Shown piece by piece: positions 1 through 8,449 of a DNA stretch of 64,000 nt (its first letter is position 1; every line of letters begins with the position of its first letter). The translations under genes and the position numbers were made by a program. Origin of the DNA: Niabella pedocola (GTDB taxonomy: Bacteria; Bacteroidota; Bacteroidia; Chitinophagales; Chitinophagaceae); contig NZ_JAJNEC010000005.1 in the NCBI RefSeq assembly GCF_021044425.1, forward strand, positions 2,294,001 to 2,358,000. Direction: 5' to 3'. Below the pieces are notes generated by a model. That model was not told the origin of the DNA, did not search any database, and saw nothing but the letters and a program-made list of their open reading frames with translations.

Positions 1-1
1 G

Positions 2-145
2 GGTTTTCCAAGCTGGAATGTAGAATTGTGTAAGATCCGCAATGGCCGCCCGGGAACCTGGAAGGTGCAATGGACCCCGCAGGGCTTTTTCGTGCTTCCG
101 GAAAAAATTACGGAGCAGGCATTGATTATAAAAAAAGCAGGATAG
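2..145 (+). CDS. imuA: ImuA-like protein, C-terminal end (partial)
   Basis: The open frame enters from the left edge and stops at 143-145, one base before the imuB start. The roughly 47 visible residues include NGRPGTW followed by a short basic tail, which resembles the C-terminus of ImuA (RecA/SulA-like), the protein normally encoded upstream of imuB in the SOS-induced ImuA-ImuB-DnaE2 mutasome. The body of the gene and any LexA operator lie outside the window. The assignment rests mainly on gene order, supported by the C-terminal motif. Confidence 0.7.
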   Translation, partial: GFPSWNVELCKIRNGRPGTWKVQWTPQGFFVLPEKITEQALIIKKAG

Positions 146-146
146 C

Positions 147-1643
147 ATGCGCCGGTATTTGTCCATATGGTTCCCGGCGCTTCTTGCCGACCGGGCGTTA
201 CGTCTCCGGCCGGAACTGAAAGACACGCCTTTTATTATTGCTGCACCGCAACGGGGCCGGCTGATGGTAAAAGCGGTCAGTCCCCCGGCTTTAAAAAAAG
301 GAATTGTACAGGGTATGGCGGTGGCCGATGGAAAGGCATTGCTTCCGGAATTAAAGGTATTTCATTATAAGGCCGGCGCAGAAGAAAAATTATTAAACCG
401 GCTGGCGGAATGGTGTCTTCGTTTTACACCTGTTGTGGCGGCGGATCTGCCGGATGGCATTTTACTGGACATCAGCGGTTGCCCCCACCTTTGGGGCGGA
501 GAGCCGTCTTACCGGGATACGATTATCAGTAACCTAACAGCTTCCGGATACCAGGTAAGGGCCGGCATTGCAGATACTGTGGGTGCCGCATGGGCCATCG
601 CCCGTTTTGAGACAACCCATTTTATAGCAGCTCCCGGGCAACAGGAAGCGGCGCTGAACGCCTTACCCCCTGCTGCCTTGCGGCTGGATCCTTCCGTATT
701 GGAACGGTTGCAGAAACTGGGGTTTGCACATACCGGGAGTTTTATGGCCATGCCTGCAACAGTATTGCGCCGGCGTTTCGGGCAGCAACTGCTTACCCGT
801 ATGGGACAGGCCCTGGGTCATCTGCCGGAAGCGCCGGTACCCTTGCAACCCGCGGCTGTTTTCCGGGAACAGCTATCCTGTACAGAGCCGGTACATACAC
901 GGGTGGCCATTGATATGGCCCTGGAAACATTATTGGAGCGGCTTTGCAACAGTCTTCAGCAAGCTGGCCGCGGGTTGCGTTCTGCCGTTTTTAAGATCGA
1001 TACGGTGGAAGGCGGATCCCAGCAGATTTTCATTGGAACCAACCGCCCGGTACGCAATACCGGTCACCTGCTGAAACTGTTTGAACCAAAGATCGCAACC
1101 ATCGCTCCGGGTATGGGCATTGAGGTGTTTACACTGGAAGCCCCGGCCGTGGAAGCACTTTCGGGCCGGCAGGAGGCCATCTGGAATACGCTGGGTGGTG
1201 CAGATACGGGTACGGAGCTGGCGGGTTTGCTGGACCGGATCGCCGGCCGCATGGGGGATGCCGCCATAAAGCGGTACCTGCCGGCCGAACATTACTGGCC
1301 GGAACGTTCCGTGGTTCCGGGCGGTTTATTTGAACAAACCGGAACCTCCTGGCGCAGCGACCGGCCGAGGCCTGTTTACCTGTTGCCAAAACCGGCACTG
1401 GTAGTTGTTGCGGCACCGGTGCCGGATTATCCGCCCATGCTTTTCCGTTACCGGGGGAAGGTTCATAAAATAGCAAAGGCCGATGGCCCGGAACGGATCG
1501 AACAGGAATGGTGGCTGGAGCAGGGCCTGGTACGCGATTATTATGTGGTGGAAGATGAGGAGGGAGCCCGGTACTGGCTGTTCCGGTCTGGCCATTACGG
1601 AGAAGAAAAGCCCCAATGGTTCCTGCACGGTTTTTTTGCTTAA
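147..1643 (+). CDS. imuB: ImuB, Y-family DNA polymerase-like protein
   Basis: 498 residues. The N-terminus (RRYLSIWFPALLADRA) is the characteristic opening of ImuB. Where active Y-family polymerases carry the DxD carboxylates this protein has SIWFP, and the later acidic motif reads LLDISGC. This fits the known loss of polymerase activity in ImuB, which acts as an adaptor linking DnaE2 to the sliding clamp during translesion synthesis. The start lies one base after the imuA stop, and the stop overlaps the region of the dnaE2 ribosome binding site, so the three genes read as one operon. The ATG at 147 is the first in frame and matches the family N-terminus. Confidence 0.9.
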   Translation: MRRYLSIWFPALLADRALRLRPELKDTPFIIAAPQRGRLMVKAVSPPALKKGIVQGMAVADGKALLPELKVFHYKAGAEEKLLNRLAEWCLRFTPVVAADLPDGILLDISGCPHLWGGEPSYRDTIISNLTASGYQVRAGIADTVGAAWAIARFETTHFIAAPGQQEAALNALPPAALRLDPSVLERLQKLGFAHTGSFMAMPATVLRRRFGQQLLTRMGQALGHLPEAPVPLQPAAVFREQLSCTEPVHTRVAIDMALETLLERLCNSLQQAGRGLRSAVFKIDTVEGGSQQIFIGTNRPVRNTGHLLKLFEPKIATIAPGMGIEVFTLEAPAVEALSGRQEAIWNTLGGADTGTELAGLLDRIAGRMGDAAIKRYLPAEHYWPERSVVPGGLFEQTGTSWRSDRPRPVYLLPKPALVVVAAPVPDYPPMLFRYRGKVHKIAKADGPERIEQEWWLEQGLVRDYYVVEDEEGARYWLFRSGHYGEEKPQWFLHGFFA

Positions 1644-1654
1644 AGGAGGTATGG

Positions 1655-4600
1655 ATGCGCTATACAGAATTACAGGTAACCACCAATTTTACATTTTTGC
1701 GGGGCGGATCCCACCCCGAGGAGCTGGTGCAACAAGCCCTTCAGCTGGGCTATACAACGCTGGCCATTACAGACTGTAATACCCTGGCGGGAGTCGTGCG
1801 TGCTCATGCTGCCGCAAAGAACACGTCCCTGCGGGTCATACCCGCCTGCCGGCTGGACCTGGCAGATGGCCCCAGTCTGCTGATTTATCCAACCGGCAAG
1901 GACGCCTACAGCCGGTTATCGGCTTTATTAACAGAAGGAAACCTACGTACAGAAAAGGGAAAATGTGTACTGTATAAAGCGGATGTATACCGGTATGCAA
2001 AAGGCATGAAATTTATTGTGATACCTCCGCCGGAATTAAACGCAGCTTTTGACCTGGACCAGGCGTTTAAGGATGCGGTAAAGGAATACAAAAAGATGTT
2101 GGGAAAACAGCTGTACCTGGGGGCGGTATGCACTTACCAGGGAAATGATGCAAAGAAGTTATTTCGTCTTGCACAACTAGCAGAATTATACGATATACCG
2201 CTTGTTGCCACCAATGATGTGCACTATCATGAAGCCGCAAGAAGGGAGCTGCAGGATGTGCTTACCTGTATCCGTGAAAAATGCACGATACACACCGCAG
2301 GCTACCGGCTTTGCCAGAATGCAGAACGGCATTTAAAAGAGGAGAAAGAAATGCTGCGCCTGTTCCGCTTGTACCCGGATGCCATTGCCCGTACACAGGA
2401 AATTGCGGAAGCCTGCCAGTTCTCCCTGGGTATGCTGAATTATGTATACCCCGAGGAGCTTACCACAGAAGGACGTACACCACAGCAGGAGCTGGAATAC
2501 CTGGCATGGAAGGGTGCAGAGGAAAAATTTGACAAGGCTAAAATGAAGCCGGAGAAATGGAAAGAAATCAACACCTCTATTAAAGAAGAACTGGCTTTTA
2601 TGGAACGCAGGAACTATGCTTCCTACTTCCTGACCGTTTATGACCTGGTGCGTTTTGCACGCAGCAGGGAGATCCTTTGCCAGGGCCGGGGCTCTGCGGC
2701 CAACTCTGTGGTTTGTTACTGCCTGGGTATTACCTCGGTGAGCCCGGTAGAAATTAAATTGCTTTTTGCCCGGTTTATGTCGGATGACCGGGACGAGCCA
2801 CCCGATATTGATGTGGATTTTGAGCATGAGCGACGTGAGGAGGTGATGCAATATATTTATGAGAAATATGGCCGCGACCGGGCCGGCATTGTGGCTACTG
2901 TAACCCAGGTGCACTGGAAGGGCGCCGTACGCGATGTAGCCAAAGTGATGGGCCTGTCGGCCGATGCGGTAGATCACCTGGCAAAATCGGAATATGAATT
3001 TACGCAGGAATGGGCCGCGGGAAAATCAAAAACGAGCGGGGGCTTTATGGCCCATGATCCGCATCTGTTGAAAACACTGGAACTTACCCGGCAGTATATC
3101 GGTTTTCCCCGGCAGCTGGGCCAACACACCGGGGGCTTTGTGATCACCCGGAATAAATTATCGGACCTCTGCCCCATCCTGAATGCACGTATGGAAAACC
3201 GTACCTGTATTGAATGGAACAAAGACGATATTGATGCCCTGGGGTTTTTAAAAGTAGATGTGCTGGCCCTGGGTATGCTCACCTGCCTCCGGAAGGGGTT
3301 TGACCTGATCAAAGACCATCACGGGCGGGCGCTGACGCTGGCTACGGTGCCACAGGATGAAAAAGAAGTATATGAGATGATCAGCCGGGCCGATACCATT
3401 GGTGTGTTCCAGATCGAAAGCCGGGCGCAGATGTCGATGCTGCCCCGGTTGCGACCAGAGAATTTTTACGACCTGGTAATCGAGGTAGCCATTGTACGCC
3501 CCGGGCCCATACAGGGCGATATGGTGCATCCCTATTTGCGCCGGCGGAATGGAGAAGAAGATGAAGACTATCCTTCTGCGGAATTAAAAACAATACTGGA
3601 ACGCACCAAAGGAGTGCCCCTTTTCCAGGAACAGGCCATGGAGATTGCCATTGTTGCGGCCGGGTTTACACCTGCGGAAGCAGATGGCCTGCGCCGCAGT
3701 ATGGCTACATTTAAAGCCCCCGGCCAGGTAACAAAATGGCGTACCAAGCTGGTGAGCGGCATGATTAATAAAGGGTATAAAAAGGAATTTGCGGAGCGGG
3801 TATTTAAACAGCTGGAAGGGTTTGGAAGCTATGGGTTCCCGGAAAGCCATGCCGCCAGCTTTGCCCTGCTGGTGTATATCTCTGCCTGGATCAAATATCA
3901 TTACCCCGACGTGTTTTGCTGCGCATTGCTCAACAGCCAGCCCATGGGCTTTTACCGTCCGGCGCAGATCGTGATCGATGCCCGTAAACACGGAGTGGAA
4001 GTGTTACCTGCGGATGTAAACCATTCCTGCTGGGATAATATCCTTGAAGAAAAAAAAGGAGTGTATTGCCCGGTGCGCCTGGGTTTCCGGCAGGTAAAGG
4101 GGCTAAAGGAAGATGAAATGCAAATATTGACGGGAAAAAGAATACAACCGTATCGCAGTATTGTACAGTTGTCAGATGCCGGCATCTCCCAAACAGCCCT
4201 GGAACATCTTGCCGATGCGGATGCGTTCCGTTCCCTGGGACTGGATCGCCGGCAGGCCCTTTGGGAAGTGGCGGCGCTGGCCGACAAACCTTCCGGCGTA
4301 TTTGAAGGACAACCTTCTGAAAGTATTGCAGAACCTGCGGTTCAGTTACCGGTATTGAGTGCCGCCGCACATGTGCTACAGGATTATAACAGTACCTCCC
4401 TGTCGCTAAAAGCCCACCCCGTAAGCTTTGCACGTTCCGGGCTTCAGCAACGGAATATTGCACCTACCCACATGCTGGAGCAATGGCCGGATGGCGCTTT
4501 TGTCCGGATCGCCGGCCTGGTGCTGGTGCGCCAGCGGCCACAAACCGCCACGGGGGTCTGCTTTATTACGATTGAGGATGAAACCGGCATTGCCAACCTG

Positions 4601-4885
4601 GTGGTGTTTCATAAAGTATTTGAAAGATACCGGAGAGAGATCTTACAATCGAAACTGCTGATGGTTTCGGGAAAAATACAAAAAGAAGGCGAAGTGATCC
4701 ATGTAGTGGTACGTCGTTGCTATAACATGAATATCCTCCTGCAGGACATGGCCGCACCGGGCACGGATGATCTCCGGCTGCCCGTAACTTCCTATATGGG
4801 TGAAACCGATTCTACCGGTAAGAAAAAAGATATCGGGCAAAAAGCAGTACAGGGTGAGTTATTTCCGTCGAGGAATTTTAAATGA
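1655..4885 (+). CDS. dnaE2: Error-prone DNA polymerase III alpha subunit, DnaE2
   Basis: 1076 residues from ATG 1655. This start is preferred over the longer open frame from 1616 because an AAAGGAGGT Shine-Dalgarno sequence sits at 1642-1650 and the protein then begins MRYTELQVTTNFTFLRGG, the usual DnaE2 N-terminus. The order of domains is an N-terminal PHP domain (about residues 1-260), the PolC-type palm with PDIDVDFEHERREEV (acidic metal ligands, about residues 385-400), the HhH region, and a C-terminal OB domain (VRIAGLVLVRQRPQT). DnaE2 is the catalytic enzyme of the damage-inducible mutasome and works with ImuA and ImuB. The length is typical for the family. Confidence 0.95.
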   Translation: MRYTELQVTTNFTFLRGGSHPEELVQQALQLGYTTLAITDCNTLAGVVRAHAAAKNTSLRVIPACRLDLADGPSLLIYPTGKDAYSRLSALLTEGNLRTEKGKCVLYKADVYRYAKGMKFIVIPPPELNAAFDLDQAFKDAVKEYKKMLGKQLYLGAVCTYQGNDAKKLFRLAQLAELYDIPLVATNDVHYHEAARRELQDVLTCIREKCTIHTAGYRLCQNAERHLKEEKEMLRLFRLYPDAIARTQEIAEACQFSLGMLNYVYPEELTTEGRTPQQELEYLAWKGAEEKFDKAKMKPEKWKEINTSIKEELAFMERRNYASYFLTVYDLVRFARSREILCQGRGSAANSVVCYCLGITSVSPVEIKLLFARFMSDDRDEPPDIDVDFEHERREEVMQYIYEKYGRDRAGIVATVTQVHWKGAVRDVAKVMGLSADAVDHLAKSEYEFTQEWAAGKSKTSGGFMAHDPHLLKTLELTRQYIGFPRQLGQHTGGFVITRNKLSDLCPILNARMENRTCIEWNKDDIDALGFLKVDVLALGMLTCLRKGFDLIKDHHGRALTLATVPQDEKEVYEMISRADTIGVFQIESRAQMSMLPRLRPENFYDLVIEVAIVRPGPIQGDMVHPYLRRRNGEEDEDYPSAELKTILERTKGVPLFQEQAMEIAIVAAGFTPAEADGLRRSMATFKAPGQVTKWRTKLVSGMINKGYKKEFAERVFKQLEGFGSYGFPESHAASFALLVYISAWIKYHYPDVFCCALLNSQPMGFYRPAQIVIDARKHGVEVLPADVNHSCWDNILEEKKGVYCPVRLGFRQVKGLKEDEMQILTGKRIQPYRSIVQLSDAGISQTALEHLADADAFRSLGLDRRQALWEVAALADKPSGVFEGQPSESIAEPAVQLPVLSAAAHVLQDYNSTSLSLKAHPVSFARSGLQQRNIAPTHMLEQWPDGAFVRIAGLVLVRQRPQTATGVCFITIEDETGIANLVVFHKVFERYRREILQSKLLMVSGKIQKEGEVIHVVVRRCYNMNILLQDMAAPGTDDLRLPVTSYMGETDSTGKKKDIGQKAVQGELFPSRNFK

Positions 4886-4920
4886 ACAGATGATTGCGTT
4901 AGACGGTTCCTGTTTTTATG

Positions 4921-4993
4921 AGCCAACCATGGGACTCGAACCCACGACCTGCTATTTACGAAACAGCTGCTCTACCAACTGAGCTAGGATGGC
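4921..4993 (-). tRNA. tRNA-Thr (anticodon CGT)
   Basis: On the minus strand a complete 73-nt cloverleaf can be drawn: 7-bp acceptor stem, D arm GCTC...GAGC, a 5-bp anticodon stem around the loop TTCGTAA (anticodon CGT at positions 34-36, reading ACG), and a TTCGAGT T-loop on a GTGGG/CCCAT stem. No CCA is encoded; the base after the acceptor is T and is followed by CATAAAA. The acceptor stem has one U5-U68 mismatch. The remainder pairs normally. Confidence 0.93.
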
Positions 4994-5097
4994 ATACCCC
5001 TCGGGACTGTAAAATTAACGAATAAAAAGTTTAAAATTAAGGGATGAAGCACTGCTGTTTGGATGTGCGGGCCTCATATGTGAAAATGAATCGCACT

Positions 5098-5196
5098 CCT
5101 CCTCTTTTTTTTAGGATGCTTCATTTTACATTTTCTCCAGAGTCTTCCTGCGAAAGCTCATGGTTGACCATGGCTCCTGCAAGATGCCCGCCTGCC
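5098..5196 (-). pseudogene. Remnant of a thioredoxin-reductase-like gene (3' end only)
   Basis: Bases 5141-5196 match 8912-8967, the 3' end of the intact oxidoreductase gene, at 53 of 56 positions. Read on the minus strand the copy encodes AGGHLAGAMVNHELSQED, against AGGNLAGAMANHELSQED in the intact protein, then diverges and reaches TGA. Weaker similarity continues down to about 5098, past the second gene's stop codon and into its A-rich tail (GCATCCTAAAAAAAAGAGG against GCATCATAAAAAAAAGAGG). Upstream of 5197 the similarity ends abruptly. It looks like the tail of a lost paralogue rather than a functional gene. Confidence 0.8.
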
Positions 5197-5230
5197 TGAA
5201 AAAAAAGTACCGTTTTTTTTACGATCAGAA

Positions 5231-5257
5231 ATCCGGCCTTCTGTTTATTACGTATAT
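5231..5257 (+). promoter_or_regulatory. Putative ECF sigma promoter of the sigma/anti-sigma operon
   Basis: ATCCGG at 5231-5236 and CGTATAT at 5251-5257 are separated by exactly 14 bases. The same two blocks with the same 14-base spacing occur at 6785-6811, in front of the ferritin-like operon. A -10 beginning CGT is typical of ECF promoters. The site ends 23 bases before the TTG start of the sigma gene, so it would autoregulate it. Confidence 0.65.
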
Positions 5258-5280
5258 TGTATTTCTGATGCCTGTAATAC

Positions 5281-5820
5281 TTGAATAAGGAACATACATA
5301 CCGTGAGGATGAGCTGGTGCTGCTTTTAAAACAACGGGATGCCCAGGCGTTCGGGTACCTGTATGATCATTATGCCGCATCATTGAATGGAATCATCTGT
5401 AGCTTTGTTACAGACGAACAGTATGCCCTGGATGCATTGCAGGAGTGTTTTGTAAAAATATGGAACCAGGTGCAGGCATATGATGCTTCCAAAGGCCGCC
5501 TGTTTACATGGCTGGCTGCGGTGGCACGGAATACCGCAATTGACATGCTGCGCAGCCGGAACTGGAAAAATACCCAGCAGCATAGGGAGCTTTCAGGAGC
5601 GGCGCATACAATTCCCGCAACATCCGGATGGAATATGGATACCATCGGCTTAAGGGGAGCGGTAAAAAATCTACGGGAAGAATACCGCCAGGTGATTGAA
5701 TTGGCGTATTTTGAAGGTATGAGCCACAGTGATATTGCCGCCGAAACCGGCATGCCGGTGGGTACCGTAAAAACAAGGCTACGGGCCGCGTTGATCGAAC
5801 TAAGAAAATTTATTAAATAA
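5281..5820 (+). CDS. ECF RNA polymerase sigma factor
   Basis: 179 residues. Region 2 is visible at about residues 25-90 (AFGYLYDHYAASLNGI, then DALQECFVKIW and GRLFTWLAAVARNTAIDMLR). Region 4 is at about 130-175 (REEYRQVIELAYFEGMSHSDI and GTVKTRLRAALIELR). There is no sigma region 3, as expected for group IV sigma factors. The start is TTG at 5281: an in-frame TAA lies at 5275 and no ATG occurs before region 2. The anti-sigma gene begins three bases after the stop, so the two are translationally close and probably cotranscribed. A matching promoter in front of this gene and in front of the ferritin operon suggests autoregulation and a local regulon. Confidence 0.93.
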   Translation: MNKEHTYREDELVLLLKQRDAQAFGYLYDHYAASLNGIICSFVTDEQYALDALQECFVKIWNQVQAYDASKGRLFTWLAAVARNTAIDMLRSRNWKNTQQHRELSGAAHTIPATSGWNMDTIGLRGAVKNLREEYRQVIELAYFEGMSHSDIAAETGMPVGTVKTRLRAALIELRKFIK

Positions 5821-5823
5821 AAG

Positions 5824-6621
5824 GTGGATATTCAGGAATACATAAAGAGTGGTATTATTGAGAGCTACGTGCTGGGCCTCGCGGATCCGGAAGAGATGGC
5901 TACGCTGGAGCGGATGCGTGCTCTATATCCTGAGTTGAATGCCGCAATCCTGGACTTTGAACAGGAGCTGGAATTGGCCGCCCGGAAAAATGCGGTTCCT
6001 GTGGACGGCGGAGTCAAAGAACAACTATTTAAAAAGCTACCCCTCCATCCACAACCGGCTATTACCGCTGATACGGCTGGCGGCAGAAAGGTCATTAGAT
6101 TTTCGAAACCGCTGGCAGCGGCGGCAGCAGTACTGATCATTGCCAGCGTGGGGTATAATATTTACGCGTATCAACGGGTAAAAATACTGGAACGGGAAAA
6201 CAAAGATCTTGCAATGGAGCGCAGCCAGCTGTATACGCAGAACGGTACACTCCGTACAAGGGCCGAAGAACTGAATACCGGCTTGCAGCTTTTTTCCGAT
6301 CCGGCCTCATTGAAAATAGCATTAACCGGTATCAAAGAAACGGCCTCTACCAAAGCCGTGGTGATATGGAATAAAACCAATAAGGAAGTACACCTGATGA
6401 TAAAGGGCCTGCCCACGCCCCCCCGTGATAAGCAATACCAGCTTTGGGCCCTGGTAAACGGAACACCGGTAGACGCCGGCGTTATCGGTGATTGTGCCAC
6501 ATTCTGTTTGCTGAAACCGATTGACAATGCACAGGCCTTTGCCATTACATTGGAAAAAACGGGCGGTAATCCCACTCCGTCCCTTGACCAGCTACAGGCA
6601 ATGGGAAAGGTTCCCGGATAA
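5824..6621 (+). CDS. Membrane anti-sigma factor (RskA type)
   Basis: 265 residues from a GTG start at 5824. The N-terminal 85 residues form a cytosolic region that should bind the sigma factor (it begins MDIQEYIKSGIIESYVLGLA). A single membrane segment lies at about 99-120 (PLAAAAAVLIIASVGYNIY), followed by a coiled stretch and then a C-terminal extracytoplasmic anti-sigma-K domain with the PPRDKQYQLWALVNG and DAGVIGD motifs. This architecture matches RskA-like regulators, which hold an ECF sigma factor at the membrane until proteolysis. The partner is the sigma gene three bases upstream. The signal sensed cannot be read from sequence. Confidence 0.9.
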   Translation: MDIQEYIKSGIIESYVLGLADPEEMATLERMRALYPELNAAILDFEQELELAARKNAVPVDGGVKEQLFKKLPLHPQPAITADTAGGRKVIRFSKPLAAAAAVLIIASVGYNIYAYQRVKILERENKDLAMERSQLYTQNGTLRTRAEELNTGLQLFSDPASLKIALTGIKETASTKAVVIWNKTNKEVHLMIKGLPTPPRDKQYQLWALVNGTPVDAGVIGDCATFCLLKPIDNAQAFAITLEKTGGNPTPSLDQLQAMGKVPG

Positions 6622-6696
6622 AATAAGGAGAATGTAAAACCAAATGCCTTCCGGATACGTATCTATTAACGTTATATTCAAGTAACATATATTCAG

Positions 6697-6728
6697 AAAA
6701 GGAGCTGTAGTAATACGGCTCTTTTTTT
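6697..6728 (+). terminator. Rho-independent terminator after the sigma/anti-sigma operon
   Basis: A stem of AAAAG-GAGC with GCTC-TTTT closes over a short internal pairing and is followed by a run of seven T residues, 75 bases after the anti-sigma stop codon. Confidence 0.75.
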
Positions 6729-6784
6729 ATGGGCATGATTTGCCGTCTGTTCAGCATCCTCACAAAAAATAGTTGCATTACGCA

Positions 6785-6811
6785 ATCCGGTTGCTAAAAG
6801 TATGCGTATAT
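6785..6811 (+). promoter_or_regulatory. Putative ECF sigma promoter of the ferritin-like operon
   Basis: ATCCGG at 6785-6790 and CGTATAT at 6805-6811 with a 14-base spacer repeat exactly the element in front of the sigma gene (5231-5257), while the spacer sequences differ. The site lies 44 bases before the ATG of the first ferritin-like gene and downstream of a terminator, where a promoter is expected. Confidence 0.65.
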
Positions 6812-6855
6812 ATCTATATTAAACCGTTCCTCACAACATCTAAAAATATACAGAC

Positions 6856-7575
6856 ATGAAAAATGATTCCATCCGTTTACAGCCGGCACTTCCTGGAGAA
6901 GAAGCGGCATTCAATAAAACTGTAAGCCGGAAAAAATTCCTTTCCGCACTGGGTATCGGCAGTCTGGGTATTGCCGCTATTGCTTCCTGCAACAAGGACG
7001 ATGATGGTATGGGCAACAGGGTACCTCCGGGCAGCATTGATCTTGGAAAAGGCGATACCGGCATCCTCAACTACGCCTATGCACTGGAACAATTGGAGGC
7101 CGCTTTTTATACAAAGGTTGCCCAATCGCCGTATTCCGGAATAACGGCTGCCGAAACGGCGTTGCTTACAGATATCCGGGATCATGAAGTGGCACACCGG
7201 GAGTTTTTTAAAAAAGCACTTGGGGCGGCCGCCATCCCCGCACTAAATGTAAATTTCTCAGGGATCGATTTTAGTAAAAGGGATGCAGTGCTGGCCACCG
7301 CAAAAGCATTTGAAGACCTGGGCGTGTCGGCCTATAACGGTGCCGGAGCACTCATTGATGATAAAAATTATTTGTTGCTGGCGGGAAAGATCGTTTCCGT
7401 TGAAGCCCGCCACGCAGCCTATATACGTGATCTTATCAGCAACGGCTCATTTGCCGACAATACCATTATCGACGCCAATGGTATGGACCAGGCAAAGACA
7501 CCGGCCGACGTATTAATGATCGCACAGTCTTTCCTTACTTCCAAACTATGGGGCGGCAATTTACCTAAATCCTGA
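6856..7575 (+). CDS. Ferritin-like domain lipoprotein
   Basis: 239 residues. The N-terminus has SRKKFLSALGIGSLGIAAIASC, resembling a Tat-type signal and ending in a lipobox-like IASC, so the protein is probably exported and lipidated. The mature part is a four-helix ferritin-like domain (Ferritin_2 type). Candidate di-iron ligands recur in helix order: ALEQLEAAFY, IRDHEVAHREFF, FEDLGVSAY and VEARHAAYI. The second ferritin-like gene follows after 25 bases. Its own promoter matches that of the ECF sigma operon upstream. The substrate is unknown; for this family, iron or oxidative stress roles are guesses. Confidence 0.88.
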   Translation: MKNDSIRLQPALPGEEAAFNKTVSRKKFLSALGIGSLGIAAIASCNKDDDGMGNRVPPGSIDLGKGDTGILNYAYALEQLEAAFYTKVAQSPYSGITAAETALLTDIRDHEVAHREFFKKALGAAAIPALNVNFSGIDFSKRDAVLATAKAFEDLGVSAYNGAGALIDDKNYLLLAGKIVSVEARHAAYIRDLISNGSFADNTIIDANGMDQAKTPADVLMIAQSFLTSKLWGGNLPKS

Positions 7576-7600
7576 TCGTTCATTTTTTAAAACAAATCGT

Positions 7601-8422
7601 ATGAACCTGTATCAACTATTCAGCAACATGGAAAAAATAGATCCGGATATCTACGGCCGGATAGACTCCCGCCGGAAAGCGATCCGCAATTTTGCCGGCA
7701 TTGGGGGAAAGCTTGCACTGGCAGCGGTGCCACTGGCCCTGGGCGGACTTTTAAATAAGGCTTACAGCCAGTCCGCTCCGGCGGATATAACAGGCGTGTT
7801 ACAATATGCCCTTACCCTGGAATACCTGGAGGCAGAATTCTATACCAAGGCAGTGGCTTCGGGTATCATACCGGGCGGAGCGCCTACGGGTGCTTTGACT
7901 ACCATCCGCGACCATGAGAACCAACACGTGGCTTTTTTAACAGCAGTGATCAAACAACTGGGTGCAACACCCGTGTCCAAACCCACCTTCGATTTTACCG
8001 CGGGCGGACATTTTGCAACGGTATTTTCAAACTACGATGTATTACTGGCGGTGGCCCAAACCTTTGAAGATACAGGGGTGCGCGCCTACAAGGGACAGGC
8101 TGGTGTACTCATGAGCAATAATACCGTACTTACTGCTGCACTGAATATTCATTCGGTGGAAGCACGGCACGCATCACATATACGTCAGATGCGGCGTGCG
8201 CGAACCAACGATGCAACCATCAAACCCTGGATCACGGGAAAGAATCCCGGGGGAATTGATGATGATGCGGTACAGAAAAGCTATAACGGGGAGGAACTTA
8301 CTACCCAGGCTGGAATTGATCTCACCGGCTTTGTAAGCGCCAATGCGGCATCTGAAAGTTTTGACGAACCGCTTACCTATGACCAGGTAATCGCCATTGT
8401 ACAACCATTTATCAAACAATAA
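7601..8422 (+). CDS. Ferritin-like domain protein, exported
   Basis: 273 residues and a paralogue of the preceding gene. The N-terminus carries DSRRKAIRNFAGIGGKLALAAVPLALGG, a twin-arginine-like signal without a lipobox Cys. The ferritin-like domain shows the same ligand order: TLEYLEAEFY, IRDHENQHVAFL, FEDTGVRAY and VEARHASHI. A C-terminal extension of about 60 residues, absent from the first paralogue, runs from MRRARTNDATIKPW to the end. Pairs of such genes are common in Bacteroidota, and the two proteins may form a hetero-assembly. Position and spacing suggest one transcript with the genes on both sides. Confidence 0.88.
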   Translation: MNLYQLFSNMEKIDPDIYGRIDSRRKAIRNFAGIGGKLALAAVPLALGGLLNKAYSQSAPADITGVLQYALTLEYLEAEFYTKAVASGIIPGGAPTGALTTIRDHENQHVAFLTAVIKQLGATPVSKPTFDFTAGGHFATVFSNYDVLLAVAQTFEDTGVRAYKGQAGVLMSNNTVLTAALNIHSVEARHASHIRQMRRARTNDATIKPWITGKNPGGIDDDAVQKSYNGEELTTQAGIDLTGFVSANAASESFDEPLTYDQVIAIVQPFIKQ

Positions 8423-8449
8423 TGCATTATAAATTTTAAAAACAGAAAT

